A stretch of 64,000 nucleotides of DNA from Coriaria nepalensis (taxonomy: Eukaryota > Streptophyta > Magnoliopsida > Cucurbitales > Coriariaceae), in the NCBI GenBank assembly GCA_027186245.1, contig CP114490.1, forward strand, positions 7,014,501-7,078,500, given 5' to 3'. The notes below the pieces were generated by a model that saw nothing but the letters and a program-made list of their open reading frames with translations, searched no databases and was not told where the DNA came from. Of this stretch, positions 25,089 to 37,371 are shown in pieces (positions within the stretch are counted from its first letter, which is position 1; every line of letters begins with the position of its first letter). The position numbers and the translations under genes are program-made.

Positions 25089-26282
25089 ATGCTTTACTTC
25101 ACTCATTTTCTCCATCTCATTGTTCTCATTCTTTCTTGTCTGATTTTCTTTCTCAATCTTCCACAAATCCGGTCGCTCACTTCACCTTCAGATATTTCAG
25201 CTCTCAAAGCCTTCAAATCCTCAATCAAACCCTCTTCAATTCCGCCTTGGTCCTGCCTCGCCACCTGGAACTTCTCCTCCGCCGCCGCCGCCGACGTGGA
25301 CCCATGTTCCCTCCCTCGCCGCACCTCCTTCCTCTGCGGCATCCTCTGCAACTCGGACTCAACCCGAGTTACCCAACTCACCCTCGATTCAGCTGGTTAC
25401 TCGGGTGAACTCACTTCACTCGTTTCCCAACTCACTCAACTCACCGTACTCGACCTCTCCGATAACTACTTCCTTGGCTACATCCCACCTTCACTCTCCT
25501 CCCTCGTTAATCTCCAAACCTTAACTCTCCGATCCAACTCGTTCACCGGCTCAGTCCCTGACTCACTAACGAACCTCAAATCGTTACAATCTTTGGACAT
25601 CTCTTACAATTCTCTCTCTGGGCCTCTTCCAAATTCGTTGAAATCACTTCCCAATTTGAGACGACTCGACCTGAGTTTCAACAGACTCACCGGGTCAATC
25701 CCGGAACTCCCAATGAGTCTACTCGAACTCGCTCTGAAGCACAACTCGCTCTCCGGCCCCCTGTTAATGTCGTCTTTTAACGGGTTAACCGAGTTGGAAG
25801 TGATCGAACTCAGTGAAAACTCGCTCACTGGAGTTTTACCATCCTGGTTCTTCCTCCTTTCTTCAATTCAACAAGTCGACCTGGCCAATAACAGCCTGAC
25901 ACGTGTCGAAATATCCAAGCCAGCCGCCGGTATCAGCAGCGATCTCGTAGCCGTCGATTTGGGGTTTAATAATATCGAAGGATACGTGCCAGTTAATTTC
26001 ACGGCTTATCCTCTGTTGTCGTCTCTCTCGCTCCGATACAACCGTCTACGTGGCGCTATTCCATTGGACTACAGCCAGAAAAAATCGTTGGTAAGGTTAT
26101 ACTTGGATGGGAACTATCTGATTGGAAAACCGCCACCGACGTTTTTCTCCGGCGGAAATACGGTTTCCGGGAGTTTGGGGAATAATTGCCTTCGGGGATG
26201 TCCAGTACGGTCGCAGCTGTGCACGCCTAAACAGAAACCAATTTCAATTTGCAAACGGGCTTATCGACAACGTCGGAGTTAG
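25089..26282 (+). CDS. Secreted leucine-rich-repeat protein (receptor-like, no kinase)
   Basis: Single open frame of 397 aa. The first about 30 residues are a strongly hydrophobic signal peptide (LHLIVLILSCLIFFLNL). An LRRNT_2-type cap follows with paired cysteines (about 55-85; SALKAFKSS, then DPCSLP and FLCGILC). About ten plant extracellular LRRs of the LxxLxxLxLxxNxLxGxIP type run from about residue 100 to 350, for example QLTVLDLSDNYFLGYIPP and SLQSLDISYNSLSGPLP. The C-terminal cap has cysteines (NNCLRGCPVRSQLC) and a basic tail ending ICKRAYRQRRS. No transmembrane helix or kinase domain follows, so the product should be apoplastic or wall-associated. It resembles DRT100/PGIP-like and short RLP proteins, but the precise orthologue was not recognised. 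The coding sequence is clearly more GC-rich than its surroundings. The first ATG is used; it follows a CT-rich leader. Confidence 0.9.
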   Translation: MLYFTHFLHLIVLILSCLIFFLNLPQIRSLTSPSDISALKAFKSSIKPSSIPPWSCLATWNFSSAAAADVDPCSLPRRTSFLCGILCNSDSTRVTQLTLDSAGYSGELTSLVSQLTQLTVLDLSDNYFLGYIPPSLSSLVNLQTLTLRSNSFTGSVPDSLTNLKSLQSLDISYNSLSGPLPNSLKSLPNLRRLDLSFNRLTGSIPELPMSLLELALKHNSLSGPLLMSSFNGLTELEVIELSENSLTGVLPSWFFLLSSIQQVDLANNSLTRVEISKPAAGISSDLVAVDLGFNNIEGYVPVNFTAYPLLSSLSLRYNRLRGAIPLDYSQKKSLVRLYLDGNYLIGKPPPTFFSGGNTVSGSLGNNCLRGCPVRSQLCTPKQKPISICKRAYRQRRS

Positions 26283-29200
26283 TTAACCATTAATTAATTA
26301 AATAAATAAATAATAATAAATAATTGTAATTAAGAATTTGTGATTTCCAGACTGTACAAAATTACAAATTTAAAAGTATTAAGGTTGTTGAAGTTGGTAC
26401 GGAATAAATTCTTAATTTTCAAACTATACGAATATTAAGGATGTCGAATCTAATTTTTGTTTTTTTGTTTTTTTGTTTTTTTGTTTTTTTGTTTTTTTTG
26501 CCCCCGAAAATCTAATTATTGTGCTGGTAAGAGTTATTCACGAACATGCACAAAGGGGCCCACAAAAAAGAAAAGCATTTCTGACAGATATCCAAGGGAC
26601 TGTCTTTGTGTTAGGAACGAATTTTTAATTTATTTTTGTGGCTGATGTGGCAATTGGGTGGGGTCAAATTGATAACATGATAAGTCTGTGTAACGGTTAA
26701 TTGCTACCGTTTAACCGTTTATATTGTTTATTCTGTTGATTCTATTTGGGCCGCTAAAACTAATTTATAAAGTTCGGATTGTTAATGCTAAATTTTTTAT
26801 TTTTTTTTCTACTTGTTTTATTTATTTATTTATGTTTTTTCTGTACCTAACTTGGTATTTTTATGTTGCGACTTATATATTATATAATATATACTAAAAA
26901 TTGAGATTAGATATATAATTATATTATACGTGTATTTTTTATTTCTTATAATATATTACGTGATAATTTTGTCCCCAAACTTTCCTAAATATTCTTATTC
27001 CATATTTTATAATATTTTTGTGAAATAAACTCGTTACATAATTAATTTAATATCTTAATTAAACATTATCATAATCTTTATAATCACTATCATTTTATTA
27101 TATATATTTTTTTATAAAATTATAATCTTATGTCAATAAATTTAAATTTGAATTTAAAAATTCATGATAGATATAAAATATTACGTTAAAAAAATAATTA
27201 TGAAATAATTATTTATGTTTAGTAAAAAAAGAAAAAAAAAATCAATCTATAAATAAGAAACATCATTTTTCATCTCACTTTTAACATTCGGATCTTCCAT
27301 ATATATTCTGATTTCGTATCCCTCTCATATTTCGATTTTGCATATTTTTATATAATTTTTATACTTCCAATACTATTACTTTCTAATATAATAGAAAGTT
27401 AAAGTTATAATTATGTCGAGAATCTTCATAATCATAATAAAGATTATTGATATATAAAAGTGAGAAATACAAAATTTTTGAATATGTTTAATCTCAAAAT
27501 AAATAATAAATTTATTAGTATTAATATAATTATATTTGATGAGAATGTGATTATATTATTTAATTTAACTATTAATGAGTTTGCTTAATTGATGTTCTCT
27601 CCAAAAGAAAAAATCATAAAGGAAGGAAAAAGTACCTAAAATTAAGGAAAAAGTTCTCAAAAATATATGAACATTTTTAAAGGGTTGAGAGGCCTAACTT
27701 CAAGAATTAAAATAATAATAATAAATAAATAAATAAATAAACAATTGGCCGCTAAATTAAGAGAATTAAAAGAAAGGAAAGGAAAATAAAAAATAAAAAA
27801 TACAAAGTTATATACTCTCTTCCCTACAAGGATTGCATGGTTTAGTTGCAATTGATTCCTTTAACATGTCATCCTAAATCCTAATCTAAGGTGAGGAGAT
27901 ACGAATTGTTGTGGTTTAGGTCTTTCTAATCATATATATTTAGGTTAAGAAAGTGAGGTTTTCTAACAGAAACGTTTCCTCCATCTCTACGCTAATGTGA
28001 GTTTTTGTTATGGTTTAACTTTGGACTTTATGGGTTAAAGTGATCTTGAAGAAACATTAGGAGAACCATTTTCGAGAAATAATGAAGCATATATATGATT
28101 ATATACCTCGAGTGATTTTGAAACAATCTTTTTTTTTTATTTATTTATTTATTTATTTATTTTTTTGGTTGAAATAATCTGAATAGTTGGACTTATTACT
28201 TTTGCATTCCCCTTCAATATTATTTTTAAAGTGGAGATTGAAAATTTGAATTACTAATTTGAATATTTATTTATACAAAAAAAAAATTATGATCAATTCT
28301 CAATACTTCACATAAATTATAATAAACTTTTAAAACTAAATTATACTTTATTAGATCGATTGTTAATATATAAATTTACAAGTATATAAAATTGCTAATG
28401 TAATAAAATGTATATAAATACGGATATCATACCCTTATAATGAAAGTAAGGGTTTTTATTTTATTTTATTTTATTTTATTTTATTTATTTTTAATTTTAT
28501 TATTTTTCTTTAGTTCATGAATTTGGGCTTAATCTCTCTTGTTGGAGTCACATTTGTTTTATTATGAACTAAATGTATTTTATTAAGATGTAATAAAATT
28601 GATAATTATATGTTTTGATTAATTTTTGTTAGATTTTGTTTAAGTATATTTTTACTAAAATTTATTATTGCTATTAATACTTTTAATTTTTTAGATACGA
28701 GAGTTGAATGATATAATAAATTAGGTTGAGATCAAGAGATAAAATTTAATGTAGAAATTCATATCGTTTAAGTAATAAAGTATATATAAATATAGATATC
28801 AAACTCAAGAGATAGCGGTTAAACTATTCATATTATTATTTGATTAACCGATGATGATGAGAAAATTAAATTCAATAATTAAAATTTAAATCAAAGAAAT
28901 ATAAGATTAGAGATTAGGAAGGATATGGATTGTAATCAATTTAATTAAACCTAAATCATATATTTCACTCAAATTAACTCTTATGGTTTGACAATTCTAA
29001 CCATCATTATTAATCTTTTGCTAAAGACTAAATTCTCTAATATTACAATATTTTCTCTCGAATAATAACTATTGGATTAATCCTTACTTACCAATTCATT
29101 ATATTTATATATTGAATTTAGGTACCAATCCTAAAATTTAGTCACGTCTCGTAGATTATATTTAGTATCTTTACTATTCATTCAACTTATATAATTATTA

Positions 29201-29690
29201 TTTAACTCTAATAATATTTCATCTCTCGATATCAACCGAGTCTATTATATCATTCAACTTTTGATACCAAATAAATTGAAAGCATTAACAATAGCAATAA
29301 TAATTCTTAATAAAAATATACTTAACAAAGTGTAGCAAAATTAATCAAAATATAGTTATCAATTATGTTACATCTTAACTTTAGAAAATAAACTTAATTC
29401 ATAATATAAACAGACATAACCCCAACAATAGACTACAATAGACTAAGCCCAAATTCATTGACTAGTGGAAAATAATAAGAATTAGGGAGAAATAAAATGC
29501 AATTAGAATATTTTCTTGAACCCTTACTTTCCTTCTTTATGTCGCTTCTTTTCTCTCTGTCAAATACTTCATTCATGCCTCTTCCCCTCTCTCTTTCTTT
29601 TCGCACACATATGATCTCCCCACTCAAAATTGTCACTCCTGCTTTAAAGAGGGTATTTGAAGTCTTTGTATCGATTGCTATAAAAAGGGG
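26283..29690. other. AT-rich intergenic DNA with simple repeats
   Basis: No gene seen. Simple repeats include (T7G)n at about 26460-26500, an AATA series at about 27712-27742, a TTTA series at about 28136-28162, and (TTTTA)n at about 28456-28492. The minus-strand stretch at 27657-27851 is low complexity. The plus-strand open stretch at 29497-29760 has no recognisable domain and may be a remnant of the hAT element that follows. Confidence 0.4.
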
Positions 29691-30150
29691 GATCATGCAT
29701 CATCATCCACCTCAGAGCAAAATGCAGGGACACGATGTTCTCGAGAACTTAGTAAGTTAGTGAAAGGTTTCTATGCGAGTCGTAGTTCGAGGTTGCTAAC
29801 TCGATAGACTACAGAAGTGGAGTAGTATCTAGATGGTCTTATTGATTACCATGACCACTTTGAAGTCCTACGATAGTGGAGAATGAATGAGCATAAGTAC
29901 TCGATACTACAATAAATAACCAAAGATATTCTTGCAATGTTTGTATGTACGGTTGTTTCAGAGTCTACATTTAGCACGAGTGAACGTACGATCACGGACT
30001 TCCGTAGTAGGCTTGCTCCCTCTATGATTGAGGCACTTATCTGCATGCAAAGCTAGTTTTCGTGTGTGACGTTCACCTTAATTGGTAATGTGGATGCAAT
30101 AGAGGTCTTTGATAAAGAAGATGATGATACATACTTATTTTGTTATACAT
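29690..30150 (+). pseudogene. hAT transposase C-terminal dimerisation domain, fragment
   Basis: From 29916 to 30056 the frame reads ITKDILAMFVCTVVSEST, then the segment FSTSERTITDFRSRLAPSM, then IEALICMQS and a stop. This is the hAT family C-terminal dimerisation region (Ac/Tam3/RICESLEEPER type), whose hallmarks are the ARDILAIP-like helix, the ASESxFS motif, and the SLxPxxVEALIC helix. Upstream, at about 29810-29910, a degraded segment ending RMNEHKYS corresponds to the usual WW...YP..S motif but contains stops and frame changes. The N-terminal BED finger and catalytic part were not found, so this is a truncated copy. Confidence 0.75.
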
Positions 30151-32508
30151 TTTCTTGTGTTATATATTATTTATTTTTTCCCCATATAATATATATTCAT
30201 TGAATTCTTAATTTTTAATATCAGGTGCAGAGGAGTCTAAAGCTGTATAAAAATGAAGTGGATGTTGTTGATATTTGTTGAACTTATTGATATTTTTTAA
30301 TTTGGTAAACTTATTAATATTTTTTAAATTTGGTGAACTTGTTAATGTTTGTTAATAAACTTTACAACTTGTTGTGATTGTGATGTTATGACTTTATGAT
30401 AGTGATGCATTTGCACTTTGCAGGTAATTTGTAAGTGGTAATTACACATAAATTAAATGTTATGCTTTCTAAATTTCAATCATAATTAGTTACATATATA
30501 TATATTTCTTAATTTATATAAAATCTTACATAAATAATAGATACATAACTGCATACATCTTAATTTTAATATATACAATTAATCAATTACACATACTAAA
30601 AAAAAAAAAACTTGGATACCCAATTATCCGATCTGACCGAAATTGTCGGGTACCCATGAGCATTAGATCTAACCCAATGCACATACCTACCAACTACCGC
30701 CGCAGAAAAAAAAATTATTTCTAAAGAAAAAATTGATCTAATCTCTCTTAAAAAATAGAAAACCCGATCTCAATTCTCACGAAAAGATCGATCAAATATA
30801 TTATAATTTTGGTTTGAGTGTTGGATGTTTATTATTGTTATGAAAGTTTGAGAAATCTTTTAGGAGACTCGATCTAACGTAAACCGAGCAATCATAATTA
30901 TAATTATCAGCTTTATATATCACATCACTAATCACATCAGTTTTATATATAATTATAATTACTTGATCTATTGTAATTATAAAATTTTCTAAATTTTTTT
31001 TCATATTTATTATAATATAAATTTTGTTTTCAAATATTTATTATAATTATAAAATATTTTAAAATTTTATTTTAATTTATACACAATTTAAGAAATAATC
31101 ATAGTTTTCTAAAAACAAAGGAAAAAGTTGAACTTATCGCACTTTGCAAAGGATACAAGTTAGGTTGTCGTTGGCTTTCCGTAGGGAAAAATAAATAGTA
31201 CTAGTTGGCTTTAGAAAGAAGTGTTTGATATTAAATGAAAATGCTTTCCAGCCAGCTTCACGGATTCCACAATTCTAATGGAGGTCTAGTTTTAAGGAGG
31301 TCTAATGAAATGATTAGTTTCTTAACAAGAAAAAATGGGATTTCATTATTTACAAGGATTGAATTGATCTAATCTGGTTTCTAATAAAAAATCAGATTAA
31401 TTTAATTTGAATACTTCGTGAATAAATTGAATCATTTTGATTAACTTCTTGCAAAAAAAAATTGCATTGTTGCAATTCTTTTTTTTTTCTAATACAAGAA
31501 ATAGGATAGGATTTCATTTTTTTTTTCCAAAAAAAAAATATATTTTGGTGTTTAAAATAAAATAAAAAAATTAATAAGAGAGAAAAATAAAAATAAAAGA
31601 AAGAATATAGATAAAATAATAATAAATAATTTAATGATGTGGTATGCTTTGTTACTCAATTTATCAAAAAAATAATTAGATAGACTAAAAATTTAATTTA
31701 AAGAATATATAGATTAAAATATTAATTATAAATTATGAATTAATAAATTAAAAAAATTAAATTATATAAAATTTAAATATATAATTAAAGAGTTTCAATA
31801 ATAAATAATAGTGAAGGATGGTAGAGATGACGGTGGTTGGAATGATTGCAGTTATATGACGGTAAAGATTTTGATGGAAAGGATAGTAGTTGCAGTAAAT
31901 GATAATCGGATCATATTACAGTAGTGACGATGATCGGAGGGATGGAAATCGCATTAGCAGGAATAGTGGCGCACAAGGTGGTGGTGGTGGTGGAGACAAA
32001 AGGAAACCATGGGCCTCAAACGGCCCATTATTACCAAAGCTAGTGGAAAGCTTGTGGCCCTTCTTCATTTTTGGGGCGAAAGAGAGCTTGAGGATTGATT
32101 ACTCACTCTTGAGTCTTGACTGACAGAATACTCACTTCAGCCCAAAAGTGACCCGACTCGGCCCATTTTGATTATTTGATTTTCATCACAAAGAAAGAAT
32201 TAAGGGAAAAAAAAAATTAAGAAGGGGGAATTGGGTACGGCAATGTTGTTTGTTTGCTTGTATATGTTTTTTTTCTTTGGCCAGATCGGCAATGTTGTTA
32301 ACGACTATTCCTCTCTCTCTCTAACTCAATTTCTGCGTTTGGGACGGCGGGACTCTAGCTAGGGGGCACTCTGCACGAAAAGATTACAGGGCCATAGAAC
32401 ATACTCACAAGCGACGCCATTTCATCTCTTCTTCAGCTCATAATCCATTTCCTTTACTCACTTCCATGCATGCTCGCTTAATCTTCTTTCTCTCAATCTG
32501 AGGTTCTA
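30151..32508. other. AT-rich intergenic DNA and antiporter upstream region
   Basis: No gene seen. The 30290-30350 segment has short direct repeats of a TTGGTGAACTTGTTAAT-like unit. From 31900 to 32110 an open stretch has a Gly run encoded by GGTGGTGGT repeats; it is not believable as a gene. CT-rich sequence at about 32310-32330 and the loss of AT-richness from 32330 mark the start of the antiporter leader. Confidence 0.35.
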
Positions 32509-35500
32509 ATGGCTTCTATCTCAATTGGGTCCCACTTATCTCCTTCATGCCATTTCAAGAAACCTTCACTTCACTCCTCCACCTGCGCTATTTCACTTCC
32601 ATCTCAAGCTTCTAATGCCTTTCACGGCTCACATCTGTGTAGAATCAGAGGCCCACAATTGCTACGTAATGGCTTCCTGGTCAGAGCAGAAGAAAAGGCA
32701 AGGGATTCCTCGTCTTCGCCTTCTTCTTCTTCTTCTTCTTCAATTGAGCAACAACGAGCTCAACCCAATTCGAGTAAACAGCTAAAGGTTCTCTCTATCA
32801 ACATTTCTATGAGAAATTCATATGCTGTTTTTTTGGTTAATTTGAGTATGAGTATGAGAGGCTTGTTTCAATAGGGGGTCAGGGTAATTTGTGAAAATCG
32901 AAGAGCTTGATTGATAATTTCTATTAATTAGCTTTAGCATTAATAATCGTGAATGATGAATGAAAATGAAATTTGTGGTCTCTTAAAGTACAATAAAGTG
33001 GACAAACCCTTAGCTAAGTTAAGTTCCCTTATAGTGATCAAAAGATCGTCAGCATCACAGATTGAGCTAGAAAGTCTGTAATTTCGATTACTTCAAAACT
33101 TGCAACTTTTCAGTCTATCGTTACCTTGTAGATAATAGTATTGTCAAGTTATATCAGTATTGTATTAATTATTGACGGCTTACATGACCCTGATTTATGG
33201 TCAGGATTTCTCGTCAGATTCAGATTCATGTGATCCTCTATGCTCGGTCGATGAAACAAGCTCTCAGGAGTTTGAATCCTCTTATCAGACAAAGACCGAT
33301 TTGCTAAAAGCTCTAGCGATATTTGCAGCAGCTCTAACCGGTGCAGTGGCCATTAATCAGTCCTGGGTTGCAGCCAATCAGGTCCAAACTATTCCTTTTT
33401 AGTCTGAGCTTTTGAAACTCTAGTTTGGTTATACTAGAGTATGCATAAACTGTATTTTAGTTAAATTCTGAGCTAAATTGGATTTGTGCAAGCCTGTATT
33501 TTAGTTAGATTGTTATGTGTGTTGGGGTTTGCACTTGGATCATTCGTTTGAGACAAAATTTGATTTTTGTGGTCCTAAACTGAAATTTATGCCAAAATTG
33601 GAGTTTTAGACGCGCAGCTGAATGCACTGTAGAATGCTATGTTGTAACCTTTGTTTGTTCGATCAAACTTATGACACAGGATCTTGCTATGGCATTTCTA
33701 TTTGGATTAGGATACACGGGCATAATTTTCGAGGAGTCTCTAGCCTTCAACAAGAGTGGAGTTGGTCTACTCATGGCTGTCAGCTTATGGGTTGTTAGAA
33801 GTATAGGGGTAATATTGAATTTTCTCACAGAGTTGGCTACAAATTTTAGTACTTTGGAAATTTGACTTTCTTATTTTTCTTTTATTATGTGGTTAATTTC
33901 CTAAACAGGCTCCTTCAACTGAGATAGCAGTTTCAGAGCTTTCACATGCATCTGCTGAAGTTAGTGAGATTGTATTTTTCTTGCTCGGTGCAATGACCAT
34001 AGTAGAAATTGTTGATGCTCATCAAGGTTTTAAGTTGGTTACTGACAATATTACGACTCGAAAGCCTAGGACTCTTCTTTGGGTGGTTAGTTCTTATTTT
34101 TAAGTTCCATGAAAAACTAGTCCGTTGTATGGGATAGTATGAAATCCATTTGATTATAACTTTCTGTTGTTTGATTTCTGCATCAATTTCAATTTTCAAT
34201 GTTGAGGGTTTGTAAATATTGCAGGTCGGGTTTGTAACATTTTTCCTTAGTTCAATCTTGGACAACCTTACGTCCACCATTGTCATGGTTTCTCTATTGC
34301 GTAAGCTTGTACCACCATCAGAGTATCGCAAGTATGTACTCTAAAGAGATTGCCTCTTTCTTTATATGCCGTAAGGCTCAATTTAGATAGCTTATTAAAC
34401 TGATGTTTAGAGTATTATTTAGCTATGGTCTCTGGTTCTAAATCTGATAGTGGGCCCCAACTAGACTTTTGGGGCCTTAAGTAGGAAAAAAGAAGTTACG
34501 GAGAAAAAGAAAAATCTTACTATTTACAGCAATGGGATTTTTTTAACAGGCTTTTAGGAGCTGTTATTGTGATTGCAGCAAATGCTGGTGGGGCATGGAC
34601 TCCTATTGGAGATGTGACGACTACCATGCTGTGGATACATGGTCAGATCTCCACCTTGCCAACAATGAAGGTTATTTTCTCGTCGTAACAAACTTATGTG
34701 TTTCAGACTTCATTTTGGATAAGTGGTTAAAATTGAAATTTAGGTAAATTAGAATCTAGATAAGTTTGTGTGGATTGTAACTAATTTTATTTCTAGCTAT
34801 ATTTTATGGGCTCTAACTGGAGTTTAGTTCTAAACTGGCATTACAATTACTACTTCTTTCCTGCAGGGCTTGTTTGTACCTTCAGTGGTTTCTCTTGCTA
34901 TTCCATTGGCTCTTCTGTCTTTCACCAGGTACTCATCATAGTTCTAATCAAAGTAAGGTTCTGATTGGCAGTAATTTTTATTTTTTAGTTTTTTAAAAAC
35001 GGTTTTCATAATGATTACAAAATATCATTTTTATATAGTTGAGAAAAACGAAAATCAATTTTTGTGCTTCTCGAATGTTGATTTTTTGCCGTTAAAAAAA
35101 AACCGAATTTTAAAAAAGTTCTTATAAACATGAAAAACAGTTTTAAAAACTGTTGCCAATCAAGCCCTAAGCTTTTGTCTCTGTATAATTTATTTTTTTC
35201 CCCATTCAGTGAAGTTAATGGGAAGGGACAGGAATCGGATGATGTGTTGGCATCTGAACAGATGGCCCCTCGAGGAAAGCTTGTGTTTTCTGTAGGTATT
35301 GGAGCTTTGATCTTTGTTCCAGTGTTCAAGGCCCTAACAGGGTTGCCTCCTTATATGGGTATGCTTCTTGGCCTTGGAGTTCTTTGGATTTTGACCGATG
35401 CTATTCACTATGGTGAATCTGAAAGACAGAAGTTAAAAGTACCACAAGCTTTGTCTCGCATTGATACCCAAGGAGCTCTTTTCTTCCTTGGAATCCTTCT

Positions 35501-36631
35501 ATCTGTCAGCAGGTGAGCACACAATTTGTTATTCTCTCTTCATGTTGCTATTCCTTTGATTTAGTTTTTGGAACTCCAGTTTGAGTCTAAAATCTAGGTT
35601 AGGCATCAGAGGGGCTTCAGAGCCAGAAATTTGGTTTAGGGTGGGTAAAAATTTGAAGATTTGATAGATGATCCTCTGTCAACAAAATTTGGATTTTTTC
35701 TTCTTTTTTTTACAGAAACTAAAAATGAGGGTATATGTTACAAAAATTTAAAAAAATAAAAAAAATTAGGGGATTTTTTTTAAAAGCTTTATAGTATAAG
35801 GGTAATTTTAACAAACTAGAAATACTGGACAAGAATGGCCTGCAAAATTGGAAATTAACAAACTTTAGGCGTATATCTGCAAAAATGGAACAAAAGGGGG
35901 TAAAATTCTAGTATCGGGTAAGGTTGGGGCTTGACTCTATGAAACTCATGCTAGTCTCAATTGGTGATCCAAAACTTACTAACTAAAATGCAGTTTGCAC
36001 AAGCTCCAGTTTACCTTACAAAATCTAATAATTGAGGCATGTGGTTTTGTAGCCTTGAAGCAGCAGGGATTCTACGGGAATTGGCAAATTACTTGGATGC
36101 TCATATTCCTAATATCGAACTCATAGCAAGTGCGATTGGGGTCGTATCGGCAATTATAGACAATGTTCCATTAGTTGCAGCAACAATGGGGATGTATGAT
36201 CTCACCTCATTCCCTCAAGATTCTGAGTTTTGGCAATTAGTTGCATATTGTGCTGGAACCGGTGGGTCCATGCTCATTATCGGATCTGCAGCCGGAGTTG
36301 CATTCATGGGAATGGAGAAGGTTGACTTCTTTTGGTACTTGCGTAAGGTATGGAAACCCTATTTTGTTTCTTCTTTTCGAGATTTGAATCAAATATTTTA
36401 TAGTTTCTGGGTGTCCCTTGGGTTCAACATTTGAAATTATTGCTTAGATAGTAACTAGGCATTAAAAAGCTTCGATTTTCTGAAAAAGACGTTTTTACCT
36501 TTGTGTTTTATGTTTAGGTGAGTGGTTTTGCTTTCGCGGGTTATGCGGCAGGTATAGCAGCTTACTTGGCAGTTCATAACCTCCATATATCAGCCACTCT
36601 AGCCGAGATGTCCTTCATTTCCGGCTCATAA
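32509..36631 (+). CDS. NHD1: Plastid NhaD-type Na+/H+ antiporter
   Basis: Ten coding exons: 32509-32787, 33205-33381, 33680-33808, 33909-34085, 34225-34331, 34550-34670, 34867-34928, 35210-35512, 36053-36347, 36518-36631. The phases sum to 587 aa, like plant NHD1. Residues 1 to about 80 are Ser-rich with few acidic residues, as in a chloroplast transit peptide. The membrane part has about a dozen hydrophobic segments. Hallmarks of NhaD include LGAMTIVEIVDAHQGF, SSILDNLTSTIVMVSLLRKL, ANAGGAWTPIGDVTTTMLW, SAIIDNVPLVAATMGMYDL and AGTGGSMLIIGSAAGVAFMG. The conserved acidic and Asn residues within these helices are the presumed ion-binding sites. Arabidopsis NHD1 is in the chloroplast envelope and exports Na+, with links to pyruvate import in some C4 species. 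The start is the first ATG after a CT-rich leader. Its 3' end faces that of the phosphoglycerate dehydrogenase. Confidence 0.94.
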
Positions 36632-37371
36632 GTTTTGGATGTGTCAACGACTTCACTTTGAAAATGTGTTAAATCCACATAAAGTTAAAGGTGGCAAAGA
36701 TTCCTGGGCAGTACAGACGCGAACATTATTATTTGAGATGAGTCTGGCAAAAAAGAAGGGCCAAATGTTTACTTTTGGCTCATATATAGATTGTTGCCTC
36801 CTGGGAGCTTCCAAATATTCGAACATAAAGTAATAATGTTTTACATAGTCCATGTTGTGCCTGTATGGCTTGTTCTTTTGTTTATTTATATTGTATAAAA
36901 CCACTGATTGTGTTTTGGGCATTTCTTCGACGACGGATCTTCTTCATCCCCTATATTGATAATACACATTTCAGTTGACTGTATCCGATGATGATTCTAA
37001 CTGTTTTATTCGGAAGCAAATCGCGGGATGGTTTGTCCTATTAAGATATTCATGTCTCCATGAAAAATTAGCACACAGCAACATTTATAAGATTCAGAAA
37101 CAAAATAGATAAAAAAGAAAAGGCTTAGCTGATATTAATTAAGCCCGCCTCTCTTATTCGAAGCACATCTCTCCATCTAATTTCTAAACAAAAGCTCAAT
37201 TGATCATTCTTTTTCTTCCTTTTTTTTTTTTTTTTTTTTTTCTTATTTCTAAAAAGCTACTACCAAACTTATCATTGCAAACAAAAAAAAAACAAAAAAC
37301 CGTCAAAAATTGGGCAAAAGAATGCGAAAAGATGGGCAGAGAAAATAGAAAAAGGGAAATTATCCGCAAAC
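36632..37371. other. Convergent intergenic region between antiporter and PGDH
   Basis: It carries the two 3' UTRs. The antiporter side has AATAA-type signals at about 36830. A T run of about 20 occurs at about 37219-37240. On the minus strand the dehydrogenase 3' UTR would run left from 37371. No other gene is seen. Confidence 0.45.

Noticed and set aside
26457..26645. Open frame beginning with Phe/Cys repeats after the LRR gene
   Set aside because: It is produced by the T7G simple repeat and is not a continuation of the LRR frame, which ends with a clear C-terminal cap.
31899..32123. Open frame with a Gly run upstream of the antiporter
   Set aside because: The Gly run comes from a GGT microsatellite and the rest is not protein-like; no splice signals join it to the antiporter.
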